Below, one piece after another: positions 19,952-30,472 of a stretch of DNA of 35,181 nucleotides (the first letter of the stretch is position 1; each line of letters opens with the position of its first letter). The stretch is from NCBI GenBank assembly GCA_903882995.1, contig CAIRZE010000103.1, forward strand, positions 1 to 35,181, written 5' to 3'. The notes under the pieces are model-generated. The model saw only the letters and a program-made list of their open reading frames with translations. It had not been told where the DNA came from and did not search any database. The stretch comes from an uncultured Candidatus Competibacteraceae bacterium (GTDB lineage: Bacteria; Pseudomonadota; Gammaproteobacteria; Competibacterales; Competibacteraceae). The translations under genes were made by a program, and so were the position numbers.

Positions 19952-20758
19952 ATGAAATTGAATATAGTCAGCCGCTATCCTGATACTACACCAAAATTTC
20001 CACCATTGTTGTTCTTACATGGATCTTTTACAGATGCCCGAGTTTGGGACGAATATTTTTTAAAATTCTACGCTAAGAATGGTTATGCAGCGCATGCGTT
20101 AAGTCTACGTGGGCATGGCAATAGCGATGGCCATGAGAGTTTGCATAGTTGGCGATTAGCAGATTACGTAAACGATTTAGCGCAAGCTACTGAAAACATG
20201 CCACAACCACCAGTATTGATTGGGCATTCGATGGGTGGAATGGTGGTACAGAAATATTTGGAAAAGTCTCCTACTATTTCTGGTGTGGTGCTGATGGCAT
20301 CTGTACCACCATATGGTTTGCTATTCTCTAACTTATATATGGCGATGCTGCATCCATTCTTGTTTAATCAAATGGTAATACTATCAGTTCTGGGCCCGGA
20401 TTGTAGCTCTACGGATATGATGCGTCGTCTTCTTTTTTCTTCAGACATACCAACGGGAAACCTACATAAATTTTCCCGCTATACACAATCTGAATCTCGT
20501 GCTGTCTCGATTGACATGATGGGATTAAATCCATTACGGCTGGATCAGAAACAAAAACAGATGCAAATACCTTTTCTAGTTCTTGGTGCACAGCATGATG
20601 TCCTAGTCTCGCCAACTCTAGTTCTAGGAACTGCTAAATTTTACAATTCAGAATGCCATATCTTTCCCAATATGGCACACGCAATGATGTTGGAATCGAA
20701 CTGGCAAACAGTGGCAGCATACCTGTTATCTTGGATCGAGCGGGTTGTCGAAGCATGA
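19952..20758 (+). CDS. Alpha/beta hydrolase
   Basis: PLLFLHGSFTDARVWDEYF, LRGHGNSDG, LIGHSMGGMVVQKYL nucleophile elbow, LGAQHDVLV; ORF may start at 19898. Confidence 0.88.
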   Translation: MKLNIVSRYPDTTPKFPPLLFLHGSFTDARVWDEYFLKFYAKNGYAAHALSLRGHGNSDGHESLHSWRLADYVNDLAQATENMPQPPVLIGHSMGGMVVQKYLEKSPTISGVVLMASVPPYGLLFSNLYMAMLHPFLFNQMVILSVLGPDCSSTDMMRRLLFSSDIPTGNLHKFSRYTQSESRAVSIDMMGLNPLRLDQKQKQMQIPFLVLGAQHDVLVSPTLVLGTAKFYNSECHIFPNMAHAMMLESNWQTVAAYLLSWIERVVEA

Positions 20759-20922
20759 TATCACCAATGACAGGTTAAAACCCTAGTGATGGATAATTGA
20801 CCCACAATAGCTAGATCTAGATATAAGAAATTGAACAGACCCCGAAATTTTTTCGGCATACCCAACAGTAGACTATATCCTTATGCTGATCGGATAAAAT
20901 GTAACACCTGTAGAGTATTTCA

Positions 20923-21385
20923 ATGAAATTAAAAGTCGGCGATCCAGCTCCTATATTCACAGCTACTATAAGTAAGGCTGTCTGATTACCTCGGTATCAG
21001 GTTAATATTGTACTTTTATCCAATGGATGATACCCCTAGTTGTACAAGGCAAGATTGCTCACTGCGCGACTCCAATATAGAGATTCAGGATAAAGGAGGA
21101 GCTATTCTTGGAGTCTCCACTCAAGATATTGCCTCATATCAACGATTTACCAAAAAATATAACATCAACTTCCCATTGATAGCTGATATCAATGCCGATT
21201 TATCTAGGGCTTACGGAGCGGTAGGCGAAAGTAGTCTAATAGGTGGTGGTTATGGTTTGACGAAAATCCCGCTTATGGTAGCTAAACGCATCACATTCGT
21301 TATTGATGAGAGCGGACACATCGCGCACATTATAGATAAACCGGATTGTGCTAATCATGCAGCAGAAATAATAAAGGTGCTCTGA
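20923..21385 (+). pseudogene. bcp: Thioredoxin-dependent peroxiredoxin (Bcp/PrxQ family), frameshifted near 20983
   Basis: N-terminus MKLKVGDPAPIFTATISKAV* in one frame; SDYLGIRLILYFYPMDDTPSCTRQDCSLRDS... continues in another frame from 20981 to 21385. Confidence 0.85.
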
Positions 21386-21599
21386 TATTGCGGATAGCTA
21401 TTTTTTACTCTAGATGTTTATCAACAAGACTAGAGAAGAAGAGCACCTGCTTTTTGCCTATTTGTGTATAAAATCTCAATATAAATCCCTATATAATTTT
21501 TTGGTGGCATAAGAGCACATTTAACTACTAGAATTTAGGACTAGTAATTCAATAGACCTAAAATTCGCTATGATGAGAACATTGAATGTTGAACAATTG

Positions 21600-21830
21600 C
21601 ATGGAGGCAGATTTTTCAAACATCTTACCTTTACTTTCTGGCAGAAGTTGCTATCGACTTGGCTGCTGCCTTAATTTTAGTCCTACTCACTCACTTACTG
21701 ATCTGACTTCTGATCAATAATTATCTGCAGCTACTACTACTAGACTAGGCTCACCTTTCTTTCTGATACAGTCCTGTACAGAATGATGGGGTATCTTTAC
21801 AATGTTTTTACAAAATCTTTCACCTAGTAT
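21600..21830 (+). pseudogene. Possible remnant of a small mechanosensitive-channel-like (MscS) membrane protein
   Basis: Frame-broken fragments AEVAIDLAAALILVLLTHLLI* and SDTVLYRMMGYLYNVF resemble the TM region and a D.tl.rf.g.l.y segment of MscS-like proteins; weak by-eye similarity. Confidence 0.2.
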
Positions 21831-22253
21831 TATTTTAGATAATAGGAAATTGCTGGATAGGCCGTGCTACTCTCATTTTAGATTTTACCAAAATTTATGT
21901 ATGCTAAAGAGGATTAAAAATTGATAATTTAATGGTTAAGTTCGCAATTGCATGGCTTTAAATCTAAGAAAGAAAGTAGCCATGTCTCTCGGTACTCATT
22001 CAGCGAATAACAAATAGATTACATCTCAATCATAGTCTAAGTACTATGATCCACTTAGGTTTAGTGTGCATGGTTTCAATAAAATCACCAATCAGTGTTA
22101 TCATCTTCAGGGTGGCATAATACGAGTAGTAGTGTGATTAACCCAAGTAGTAGGCAATAGAGCTTATCACTGCTTATGAGCTTACCGTCAGCTTGCGCCA
22201 AAGTACAAGCGAAAATTACCAAAGTGCGAGCAATCCTAAAATAAGGTATACAG

Positions 22254-23006
22254 ATGAAAATATTAGTTGCCGTTAAGCGCGCGGTTGATTACAACGTTAA
22301 GGTAAGGGTAAAAGCCGACTATTCCGGCGTAGAAACTGCTAACGTCAAGATGTCTATGAACCCATTCGATGAAATAGCGGTTGAAGAAGCTATTCGGCTC
22401 CAGGAGGCAGGAAAGGTAAGGGAAATTGTGGCTGTATCTATAGGTGTGAGCGCTTGTCAGGAAACTCTCCGTACAGCTTTGGCTATGGGAGCTGATCGAG
22501 GAATTCTAGTGGAGGAGAACGAAATTGAACTACAACCTTTAGCAGTTGCTAAGATCCTCAAATCCATAGTAGAAAGGGAACAACCAAATCTCGTGATATT
22601 GGGCAAGCAGTCTATCGATGATGATGCTAATCAGACAGGCCAGATGCTGGCAGCTTTACTTAGCTGGCCACAAGGCACCTTCGCATCGAAGGTTGAGCTC
22701 GGTGATTACTCGGTTAATGTCACACGTGAGATTGATGGGGGTCTTGAGACCTTGACTCTTAATTTGCCTGCAGTCATTACTACTGACTTGCGCTTGAATG
22801 AACCGCGCTTTGTTAAGTTACCTAATATCATGAAAGCAAAGAAGAAAGTTCTAGAAATATTAAAATCAACAGATTTAGGTGTAGATATCACACCGAGACT
22901 GATGACACTGAAAGTTCAGGAGCCACCTAAGCGTCAAGCTGGCATCAAAGTCGATACCGTCGCTGCACTAGTCGACAAGTTGCACAGAGAAGCTCAAGTA
23001 ATCTAA
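22254..23006 (+). CDS. etfB: Electron transfer flavoprotein beta subunit
   Basis: [83 protein letters not shown]. Confidence 0.97.
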   Translation: MKILVAVKRAVDYNVKVRVKADYSGVETANVKMSMNPFDEIAVEEAIRLQEAGKVREIVAVSIGVSACQETLRTALAMGADRGILVEENEIELQPLAVAKILKSIVEREQPNLVILGKQSIDDDANQTGQMLAALLSWPQGTFASKVELGDYSVNVTREIDGGLETLTLNLPAVITTDLRLNEPRFVKLPNIMKAKKKVLEILKSTDLGVDITPRLMTLKVQEPPKRQAGIKVDTVAALVDKLHREAQVI

Positions 23007-23024
23007 CGCACCGGGTATAGTATC

Positions 23025-23972
23025 ATGAGTATTTTGGTTATTGCCGAACACGATAACATCGCACTGAAGGTGGAGACTCTAAACACTATTACTGCTGCTG
23101 AGCAGATCGGTCATGACATTACCGTACTGGTAGCTGGCCAAGGTTGCTATGCTGTAGGCGAATCTGTTTTGAAGATCGGTAGTGTAAGCAGAGTACTGGT
23201 TGCTGATGCACCCCACTACGCTCGTCAACTAGCTGAAAATGTGTCCGCATTGATATTAAACATTGCCAGCGACTATACACATATCCTTGCTCCTGCTACT
23301 GCTAACGGCAAAAACATATTGCCTCGTGTTGCTGCTATGCTTGATGTTGCACAAATATCAGATATCATGAGAGTGGAAAGTGCTGACACTTTTGTGCGTC
23401 CTATTTATGCTGGAAACGTACTCGCAACCGTTAAATCTAAAGACCCGATTAAAATCATCACAGTACGCTGTACCGCTTTTTCAGCTGCAACTATAGAAGG
23501 AGGATTAGGTAGTATTGAAAGCATCATTCCAGTAGCAGACCTTGGTATTTCCAATTTCTTCAGTCAGCAATTAACTAAGTCAGATAGACCTGAGTTGACC
23601 GCTGCTCGTGTTGTCGTTTCTGGTGGTCGCGGTATGGGTAAAGGTGAAAATTTTAAATTGCTGGAAGATGTGGCAGACAAACTTGGAGCAGCAATTGGTG
23701 CATCTCGTGCTGCTGTAGATGCAGGCTTCGCGCCCAATGACTATCAGGTCGGACAGACTGGTAAAGTGGTTGCACCTGAGTTGTACATAGCTGTAGGAAT
23801 CTCCGGAGCTATCCAACATTTAGCTGGTATGAAAGACAGCAAGGTGATCGGTGCTATCAATAACGATGAGGAAGCACCGATCTTTCAAGTAGCTGATTAC
23901 GGGTTAGTAGCTGACTTGTTTGTTGCTATGCCCGAGCTGGCAAAAGAACTGGATAATTTAGCTTCTAGATAA
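23025..23972 (+). CDS. etfA: Electron transfer flavoprotein alpha subunit
   Basis: [91 protein letters not shown]. Confidence 0.98.
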   Translation: MSILVIAEHDNIALKVETLNTITAAEQIGHDITVLVAGQGCYAVGESVLKIGSVSRVLVADAPHYARQLAENVSALILNIASDYTHILAPATANGKNILPRVAAMLDVAQISDIMRVESADTFVRPIYAGNVLATVKSKDPIKIITVRCTAFSAATIEGGLGSIESIIPVADLGISNFFSQQLTKSDRPELTAARVVVSGGRGMGKGENFKLLEDVADKLGAAIGASRAAVDAGFAPNDYQVGQTGKVVAPELYIAVGISGAIQHLAGMKDSKVIGAINNDEEAPIFQVADYGLVADLFVAMPELAKELDNLASR

Positions 23973-24037
23973 ATAAATACTGCTCTGGCGCTGCTAAGGT
24001 GGCGCCAAATTTTGCCTCCATCTGTTTATGATATATT

Positions 24038-25837
24038 ATGACTGCCTATACTGCTCCAGTTCGAGAAATGATATTTGTTATAAATGAGATAGCTGAAATA
24101 TCTGAAATTCTATCTCTACCTGCTTTCTCCAAGAGTAACATCGGGACTGAATTAGTAGAGGCAATACTAGAGGAGGCTGCGAAACTAGCTTCTACAATCC
24201 TAGCACCACTCAATCATTCAGGAGATGTACAAGGATCTTGTATCAGCTCAGAGGGTGTTGTTACTCCAGATGGTTTTAGAAATGCCTACTGGAAATTTAT
24301 CGAAGGTGGCTGGAATAGCCTAGTCTGTGACGTGGAATATGGTGGTCAAGGTTTACCAGAGCTACTAAATGTCGCAACCCAGGAAATGTGGAACTCTGCC
24401 AATATGGCGTTTGCTCTATGCCCAATGTTAAACAATGGTGCAATAGAGGCGATCGGCCGAGTTGGCTCTGAGGAACAGAAAGCATTATACCTGCCAAAGA
24501 TGGTTAGTGGTGAGTGGACTGGGACAATGAACCTCACTGAATCTCATGCTGGTTCTGATTTGTCTGCGATACGCACCCGTGCGGTGCCGGAAGGCGATCA
24601 TTATCGTATTTTCGGTCAGAAGATCTTCATAACTTGGGGAGAACATAATATGACTGAGAATACTATCCACCTAGTGCTAGCCCGTATCCAGAACGCACCT
24701 CCAGGTATTAAGGGGATTTCTTTATTCATTGTGCCTAAATTTCTAGTGAATTCTGATGGCTCTCTAGGAATAAGAAATGATGTACATGCTATATCTCTTG
24801 AACGAAAATTAGGTATTCACGCTAGCCCTACTTGTATAATGGCTTTTGGTGACAAAGATGGTGCTATTGGTTATCTGATCGGAGAGGAAAACAAAGGCAT
24901 AACATCTATGTTTATCATGATGAATTCTGCTCGATTTAAGATCGGTGTACAGGGGGTAGCTATTGGTGAACGTGCTTATCAGGGCGCTCGTGAATACGCA
25001 AAGGACCGAGTCCAAGGCAGACCAATCGGCGTTAGCAGTGGTAGTCGTGTAACTATTATTCATCACCCGGATGTCAGGCGGATGTTGATGGTTATGAAAG
25101 CACAGAACGAAGCAATGCGTGCTTTAGCTTACACTCTAGCTAAATATCTAGATCTCGCGCGATATAGCCTTGATACTTCAAGGCTCCAAAAGTACCGAGC
25201 TCTGGTTGATCTGCTGATTCCAGTTGTTAAAGGTTGGTCAACTGAAATTGGTATAGAAGTCGCATCATTAGGTGTACAGGTTTATGGTGGAATGGGTTTT
25301 ATAGAAGAGACCGGTGCTTGCCAGCATTTGCGGGATTCCCGCATAGCTACCATTTATGAAGGTACAACAGGTATCCAGGCCTTTGATCTAGTCGGACGCA
25401 AATTGAACATAGATCAAGGTTCAGCCATGCGCTGCCTAATTGCTGATATTAATATAACAGTTGCAGAATTATCTAGAGTTTCTGGAGGAGATGAATTGAT
25501 TGTAATCCGTAACGGCCTCTACCGGGGAGCAAGAGCTCTGGCTGATGCCACAGAATGGATGCTGGGAAATCCTGATATAGATGCAAGAATGGTAGTATCA
25601 TTTGATTACTTGATGCTGGCAGGATATGTCTGCAGCGCCTGGCAAATGGCTCGTGCGGCACTAATATCACAATACTACCTGTCGATAGGGCAAGATGTTT
25701 TTTTTCATAAAAATAAACAGATTACTGCAAGATTCTACTTTGAACACATACTGCCTAAAGCTGGAGCCCTACGCGACTCGGTTAAATATAGTAGCGGCAA
25801 CGCATTAATCATGTCCTTGCCAGAAGAGGCTTTTTAA
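24038..25837 (+). CDS. Acyl-CoA dehydrogenase (long, DmdC-like with C-terminal extension)
   Basis: MNLTESHAGSDLSAIRTRA, KIFITWGEHN, VYGGMGFIEETGACQHLRDSRIATIYEGTTGIQAFDLVGRK; 599 aa. Confidence 0.93.
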   Translation: MTAYTAPVREMIFVINEIAEISEILSLPAFSKSNIGTELVEAILEEAAKLASTILAPLNHSGDVQGSCISSEGVVTPDGFRNAYWKFIEGGWNSLVCDVEYGGQGLPELLNVATQEMWNSANMAFALCPMLNNGAIEAIGRVGSEEQKALYLPKMVSGEWTGTMNLTESHAGSDLSAIRTRAVPEGDHYRIFGQKIFITWGEHNMTENTIHLVLARIQNAPPGIKGISLFIVPKFLVNSDGSLGIRNDVHAISLERKLGIHASPTCIMAFGDKDGAIGYLIGEENKGITSMFIMMNSARFKIGVQGVAIGERAYQGAREYAKDRVQGRPIGVSSGSRVTIIHHPDVRRMLMVMKAQNEAMRALAYTLAKYLDLARYSLDTSRLQKYRALVDLLIPVVKGWSTEIGIEVASLGVQVYGGMGFIEETGACQHLRDSRIATIYEGTTGIQAFDLVGRKLNIDQGSAMRCLIADINITVAELSRVSGGDELIVIRNGLYRGARALADATEWMLGNPDIDARMVVSFDYLMLAGYVCSAWQMARAALISQYYLSIGQDVFFHKNKQITARFYFEHILPKAGALRDSVKYSSGNALIMSLPEEAF

Positions 25838-26180
25838 AGAACAGTAAGACTATTCCATACAACAATTTCTTGCTAGTTCCATGCACATTTTCGAGTGCCA
25901 TACCCATCCTGGGGAAAGGTAGAATATCTACAATGTTTCTCTAATGATTACACTGCTGTGATTGTGAATATTAGAGTCGGTGCTAGTTGTTGTCTTTTAG
26001 TGTTTCTTCGTATTCATAAATAGTCTTTTATAGCTGAATTATGATTCTCATTTTAGGATAAAGTGGTGACATAGAGCATTTAGCTCAAGCTGGCCTACAC
26101 TTAGAGGAAAACAGCCTGCTGCTGCAGCTCGTACACCTGAGTGCTGGTTACTGTACCGTTCCAATCCAGGTATCTTCACC

Positions 26181-27647
26181 ATGAACGAACTCAAAATCAG
26201 AGAGCCTGAAGTCGCCACACGCGACAGCTTATTGAACCGTACCATGCATAATATTCGCGAAGCTTGGCGTGAGGTAGCAGATTGGCACGGTGGTTTGCTT
26301 TCAACTGCTTCTAACCCAAACTTACCTGAAAAGGATGCGGATGCGCTAAAATCAAAGATGCGTGACTGCCTAGAGGCTCGGGGTGGTGAAGTATCAGCAC
26401 GCGCCAGAGCAGCCAATCTAGGGCGAATTTATTTAGCCCTGAATGCTAAAGGCCGTAAGAGATTCTTGAGGATTCTTGCTACTGAATTCGATATTGACCG
26501 GGACGCGATGGATAAAGCAGTATCTGAACTACAGCAGGTAGTTGACAATGTGGAGGAGCGTAATAAGGCAGAACGGGTATTGCGCCAAATTTTACAACCC
26601 CCAAGGGGGCGACTATTAGCACAGCTTAATGCCCTGCCAGAAGGTTTTCATTTTTTGGTAGATTTACGGGCTGAGCTACTAGAATGGCGAAATGACGACC
26701 AGGAACTGGCATCTCTGGAACGCGATTTGTTATCGCTCCTCGTATCATGGTTTGATGTAGGGTTCCTTGAACTGCGGCGTATTACATGGAACTCGCCTGC
26801 GTCTTTGCTCGAGAAAATGATAGTTTACGAGGCCGTTCATCCAATAAAAAGCTGGGATGACCTAAAGAATCGTCTCAGTGCCGATAGACGCTGTTTCGCT
26901 TTTTTTCATCCGCGTATGCCCAATGAACCACTTATACTTGTCCAGGTTGCTTTGGTTAACGGTATTTCTGACAATATCCATACGTTGCTCGATGAAACAG
27001 CACCTGTACTCGAACCTAATGAGGCTGACACCGCCATTTTCTACTCTATTTCTAATGCTCATGAGGGATTGAGTGGTATTAGTTTCGGAAATTTTCTGAT
27101 TAAGCGCGTTGTAGACGAACTAATAGCAGAGTTCAGGAACCTCAAGACTTTTGCTACCTTGTCACCTATTCCTGGTTTTCGTAGTTGGTTAGATACTAAA
27201 TTTAGCCAACAACAGGGTAAGGCTATTGAGACTGAACTGTTACTCCCTGTAGAACGTAAAGCATTAGCAACTGCCATCGGTATCAATGAGCCAGCTTCTT
27301 TAAAGGCATTGCTACAACTAACAGATTGGCGACAGAATGCGGACTTAACAAAAGCGTTGAAGCAACCATTACAGCGGTTATGTGCGCTTTATTTAGCTAA
27401 AGAAAAGCGTGAAAGTGGAACAGCCTATGATCGTGTTGCCCACTTCCATCTCTCGAATGGTGCACGTATTGAACGTCTTAATTGGTTGGCTGATATCTCT
27501 AAAAAAGGCATTGATCAATCATCAGGTATGATGGTTAACTATCTCTACAAGCTCGATGATATAGAGAATAACCACGAAGCTTATCGAGGTGAGGGTGAGG
27601 TTACTACTTCTTCAGCTATTAAGTCTCTTCTAAAAATGAAAAGCTGA
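26181..27647 (+). CDS. Malonyl-CoA decarboxylase
   Basis: RCFAFFHPRMPNEPLILVQVAL, FYSISNAHEGLSGISFGNFLIKRVV, FATLSPIPGFRSWL, VAHFHLSNGARIERLNWLADISKKGIDQSSGMMVNYLY. Confidence 0.95.
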   Translation: MNELKIREPEVATRDSLLNRTMHNIREAWREVADWHGGLLSTASNPNLPEKDADALKSKMRDCLEARGGEVSARARAANLGRIYLALNAKGRKRFLRILATEFDIDRDAMDKAVSELQQVVDNVEERNKAERVLRQILQPPRGRLLAQLNALPEGFHFLVDLRAELLEWRNDDQELASLERDLLSLLVSWFDVGFLELRRITWNSPASLLEKMIVYEAVHPIKSWDDLKNRLSADRRCFAFFHPRMPNEPLILVQVALVNGISDNIHTLLDETAPVLEPNEADTAIFYSISNAHEGLSGISFGNFLIKRVVDELIAEFRNLKTFATLSPIPGFRSWLDTKFSQQQGKAIETELLLPVERKALATAIGINEPASLKALLQLTDWRQNADLTKALKQPLQRLCALYLAKEKRESGTAYDRVAHFHLSNGARIERLNWLADISKKGIDQSSGMMVNYLYKLDDIENNHEAYRGEGEVTTSSAIKSLLKMKS

Positions 27648-27910
27648 AAGGCTAGCTAAATCCATTAGAAGCTTATAATTAACACAGTACACAATTTAGA
27701 CTCCTACTAAGAGTTGAGTTGTTCAAGAATCAAGCACTTAAATTATTGTGTTCGTGTCTGAATTGACTCAGGATTGTGATATAAGCGTCATTTACAGCTG
27801 TTAAGACTAATTGTATGTATAAATTGTATAGATGTTATTTTTATTCTTTGTAGACACGTCAGATATAGCCGAGACGCTCTTGAATTATTGTCTGATGGCT
27901 GAACTAGAAT

Positions 27911-28519
27911 CTAGAGTGGGGTTGCTCTTAGCCGCTGTGCGAAGTTGATCAGCATAGCAGCGGTCGCACCCCAAATATAGCGTCGCTCGTAGTTAATAAC
28001 ATAAAAATGCCGAGTTCGCCCATCTTGTGTTATGCTGTGACGCTCGTGATTTCGGACATCGAGAATAAAATCTAGAGGTATTTCAAAAGTTTCTTGCACT
28101 TCAAAAGCATCTATCACAAGTTTAAAAGGGGTAGTTATAAATCCGACCACTGGTGTAACCAAGAAACCAGTTACTGTTTGGTATAAATCTAAACATCCTA
28201 AGATATCAGTTATATCATTTCTTTTAAGTCCGATTTCTTCCTCTGTTTCACGCAATGCGGTATCGATTGGGCTAGCATCTTTATCCTCTACTCGTCCGCC
28301 CGGGAAGCTAATTTGTCCAGCATGATTCTCTAAATGGGCCGTGCGCTGGGTTAAGAGTATGGTGCAGACACCAGACCGTTCGATCAATGGTACTAGCACC
28401 GCTGCTGGTACAAGAATTGTACACAACTTACCAGCGTCTTGATCTTCTGTTATTTCTCCAACTTGGTGTGTTGAGTGCAAGCAACGGCGTATCCACTCAC
28501 ATATCTCTATTTGTTTCAC
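27911..28519 (-). CDS. NUDIX hydrolase, CoA pyrophosphatase-like
   Basis: LLTQRTAHLENHAGQISFPGGRVEDKDASPIDTALRETEEEIGL contains the UPF0035 and Nudix box motifs. Confidence 0.92.
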   Translation of the reverse strand: MKQIEICEWIRRCLHSTHQVGEITEDQDAGKLCTILVPAAVLVPLIERSGVCTILLTQRTAHLENHAGQISFPGGRVEDKDASPIDTALRETEEEIGLKRNDITDILGCLDLYQTVTGFLVTPVVGFITTPFKLVIDAFEVQETFEIPLDFILDVRNHERHSITQDGRTRHFYVINYERRYIWGATAAMLINFAQRLRATPL

Positions 28520-29307
28520 ATTATCTCTTCCAGAGGTAGGCTAAATAGTCTACTGTAGTTGGCGTTGGTAAAATTAGCTACCTGGTCTAGTGATTCACCG
28601 CGTAAATTCGCAATGTAATCAGCAATATACCTCACCCAGGCTGGATTATTAGGTTTGCCACGATGTGGAATCGGAGTTAGATATGGTGAATCAGTTTCCA
28701 CAAGTATCCTTTCAGCCGGCATTTGTCTGACAACATCATGAATCTGTTTTACATTTTTGAATGTAACGATCCCGGAAAAAGATATGTAAAATCCTAGGGC
28801 TAGCAATTGTGTTGCCATTTCCCAATCTTCAGTAAAGCAGTGTATTACTCCACCAATCTCAGCTGCACCTTCGTCCCTCAAAATACGGAGGGTGTCCGTG
28901 CGAGCATTACGAGTGTGCACAATAAGTGGCTTACCAAGCTCACGTGCCGCGGCAATATGAATACGGAACCAGATCTCCTGGCGTTGCATACTACTACCAC
29001 TGCCATAGTAATAATCTAGTCCAGTTTCACCAATTGCAACAACTCGCTGCTCCCTGCCAAGAGCTACTAATGACGCTACAGTCGGTGCTCGAACGCTATC
29101 TTCGTTGGGATGTACTCCTACTGATAAAGCAACTTGTGGATAAGGCTCTGTCATGCTAGCTAGTGATGCCCAATGTTCCAAATCTGTTGCCACGCTTAAC
29201 ATACGCGTGACACTATTAGCAGCAGCAACATCCAGCATTGCAGCGATTCCTCCTGAACCATATGCAAATTTGATTCGGTCTAGATGACAATGTGAATCCA
29301 CCAGCAT
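28516..29307 (-). CDS. TatD family metal-dependent hydrolase
   Basis: MLVDSHCHLD, IGETGLDYYY, PLIVHTRNA, GVIHCFTEDWEMA, LVETDSPYLTPIPHRGKPNNPAWV. Confidence 0.95.
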   Translation of the reverse strand: MLVDSHCHLDRIKFAYGSGGIAAMLDVAAANSVTRMLSVATDLEHWASLASMTEPYPQVALSVGVHPNEDSVRAPTVASLVALGREQRVVAIGETGLDYYYGSGSSMQRQEIWFRIHIAAARELGKPLIVHTRNARTDTLRILRDEGAAEIGGVIHCFTEDWEMATQLLALGFYISFSGIVTFKNVKQIHDVVRQMPAERILVETDSPYLTPIPHRGKPNNPAWVRYIADYIANLRGESLDQVANFTNANYSRLFSLPLEEIM

Positions 29308-29452
29308 GTCATTCTCTCCAGAGAGCTTATGTGTTTTCAAGAAAATCAATAATTCGTTCCAGTATAGATGGCTTTACCACACTGAGAATGTGCAAAAATC
29401 TCCTTATTTATTTATATCGCTGCTAAATATACAAAAGCAAAGCGATAAGAGA

Positions 29453-30472
29453 TTAATACCTAAAGTTAGGTTCTAGGTAATGTGAATTGCTATCTTCTGC
29501 CGCACTTTCGCTTAAAAATACTTCCAACATCAGTTGTACATTCACCTGCGTTGTAGAACATAGCATATGCAATCTAATAGCAGCATCTAAGCGCTCGAAC
29601 AATCTAACTAATGTCCATTTGCTCGCTAATCGTTTTAGAAAGGAACATAAGTCAGGATTTACTAGCCAGGGAGGTACAGAAACCATTGAAAGCCTGATCA
29701 TATCTGTATGCCAACTGATCAACCAACGAATATTTTCATTAATATCTCCTTGCATCCAAGATCCAGCTGCTTGTATCGGTTCTTTTTTTCCAACTGACAC
29801 CTGCTCGTAACTCTCAAATAACTTGTGGCGATGGTTCCATCGTGCCACATTTGCAATATCCAGTGCAGCTAACGGAGCACCAGCAGATATCTCAAGTAGG
29901 ATTTGAGGATCCAGTAGTGTGCTGTTAACATGGGGCGTTAACCAAGCTATTGCTTCAGATGTAATTGGAGATTTGAAACTTATTAACTGGCAACGACTAC
30001 GGATGGTAGCTGGTAGTCTACTTGGTTGAGCACTTACCAGTAGCAACAGACTATTACCCTGTGGTTCCTCAAGTGTCTTTAATAAGCTGTTAATAGCATT
30101 GATATTGAGACTATTGACATCTTCTAGCAAAGCTATCTTATACCCACCATAATTGGATGTGAGGCTTAGAAAATGTCCCAGCTCACGAATTTGATCAATT
30201 CCAATTGACTTGCTATCTCCAGTTATACTTACTCTAATGAAATCTGGATGACTATAAGCTCTAAATAAACAGCAACTTCGACAATATCCACAGGAGTCAC
30301 CTCCAATCTCTGGATTATCACAAAGCAAAGCCTGAGATAAACGGCGCGCAAAAACCAGCTTCCCCAGACCTACCATACCAGCTAGTAGCAGGGCGTGTGG
30401 TAATCTCTGATTAGTAAGGTACAATTGCAATTTCTGCCACAATTTCTCATGCCAAGGCAACTTCTCATCCAT
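29453..30472 (-). CDS. holB: DNA polymerase III subunit delta prime
   Basis: LPHALLLAGMVGLGKLVFARRLSQALLCDNP, zinc module CGYCRSC, HPDF, SLLKTLEEP, ATIRSRCQL. Confidence 0.93.
   Translation of the reverse strand: MDEKLPWHEKLWQKLQLYLTNQRLPHALLLAGMVGLGKLVFARRLSQALLCDNPEIGGDSCGYCRSCCLFRAYSHPDFIRVSITGDSKSIGIDQIRELGHFLSLTSNYGGYKIALLEDVNSLNINAINSLLKTLEEPQGNSLLLLVSAQPSRLPATIRSRCQLISFKSPITSEAIAWLTPHVNSTLLDPQILLEISAGAPLAALDIANVARWNHRHKLFESYEQVSVGKKEPIQAAGSWMQGDINENIRWLISWHTDMIRLSMVSVPPWLVNPDLCSFLKRLASKWTLVRLFERLDAAIRLHMLCSTTQVNVQLMLEVFLSESAAEDSNSHYLEPNFRY

Noticed and set aside
20842-20856. CCGAAA-TTT-TTTCGG mini-hairpin downstream of the hydrolase gene
   Set aside because: Six-bp stem with 3-nt loop and no following U-tract; insufficient as a terminator call.
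24297-25066. Minus-strand ORFs within the acyl-CoA dehydrogenase gene
   Set aside because: Overlap a clear conserved CDS; no motifs.
26052-26184. Short open frame SGDIEHLAQAGLHLEENSLLLQLVHLSAGYCTVPIQVSSP before malonyl-CoA decarboxylase
   Set aside because: No in-frame standard start and no recognisable family; possibly a remnant but not supportable.
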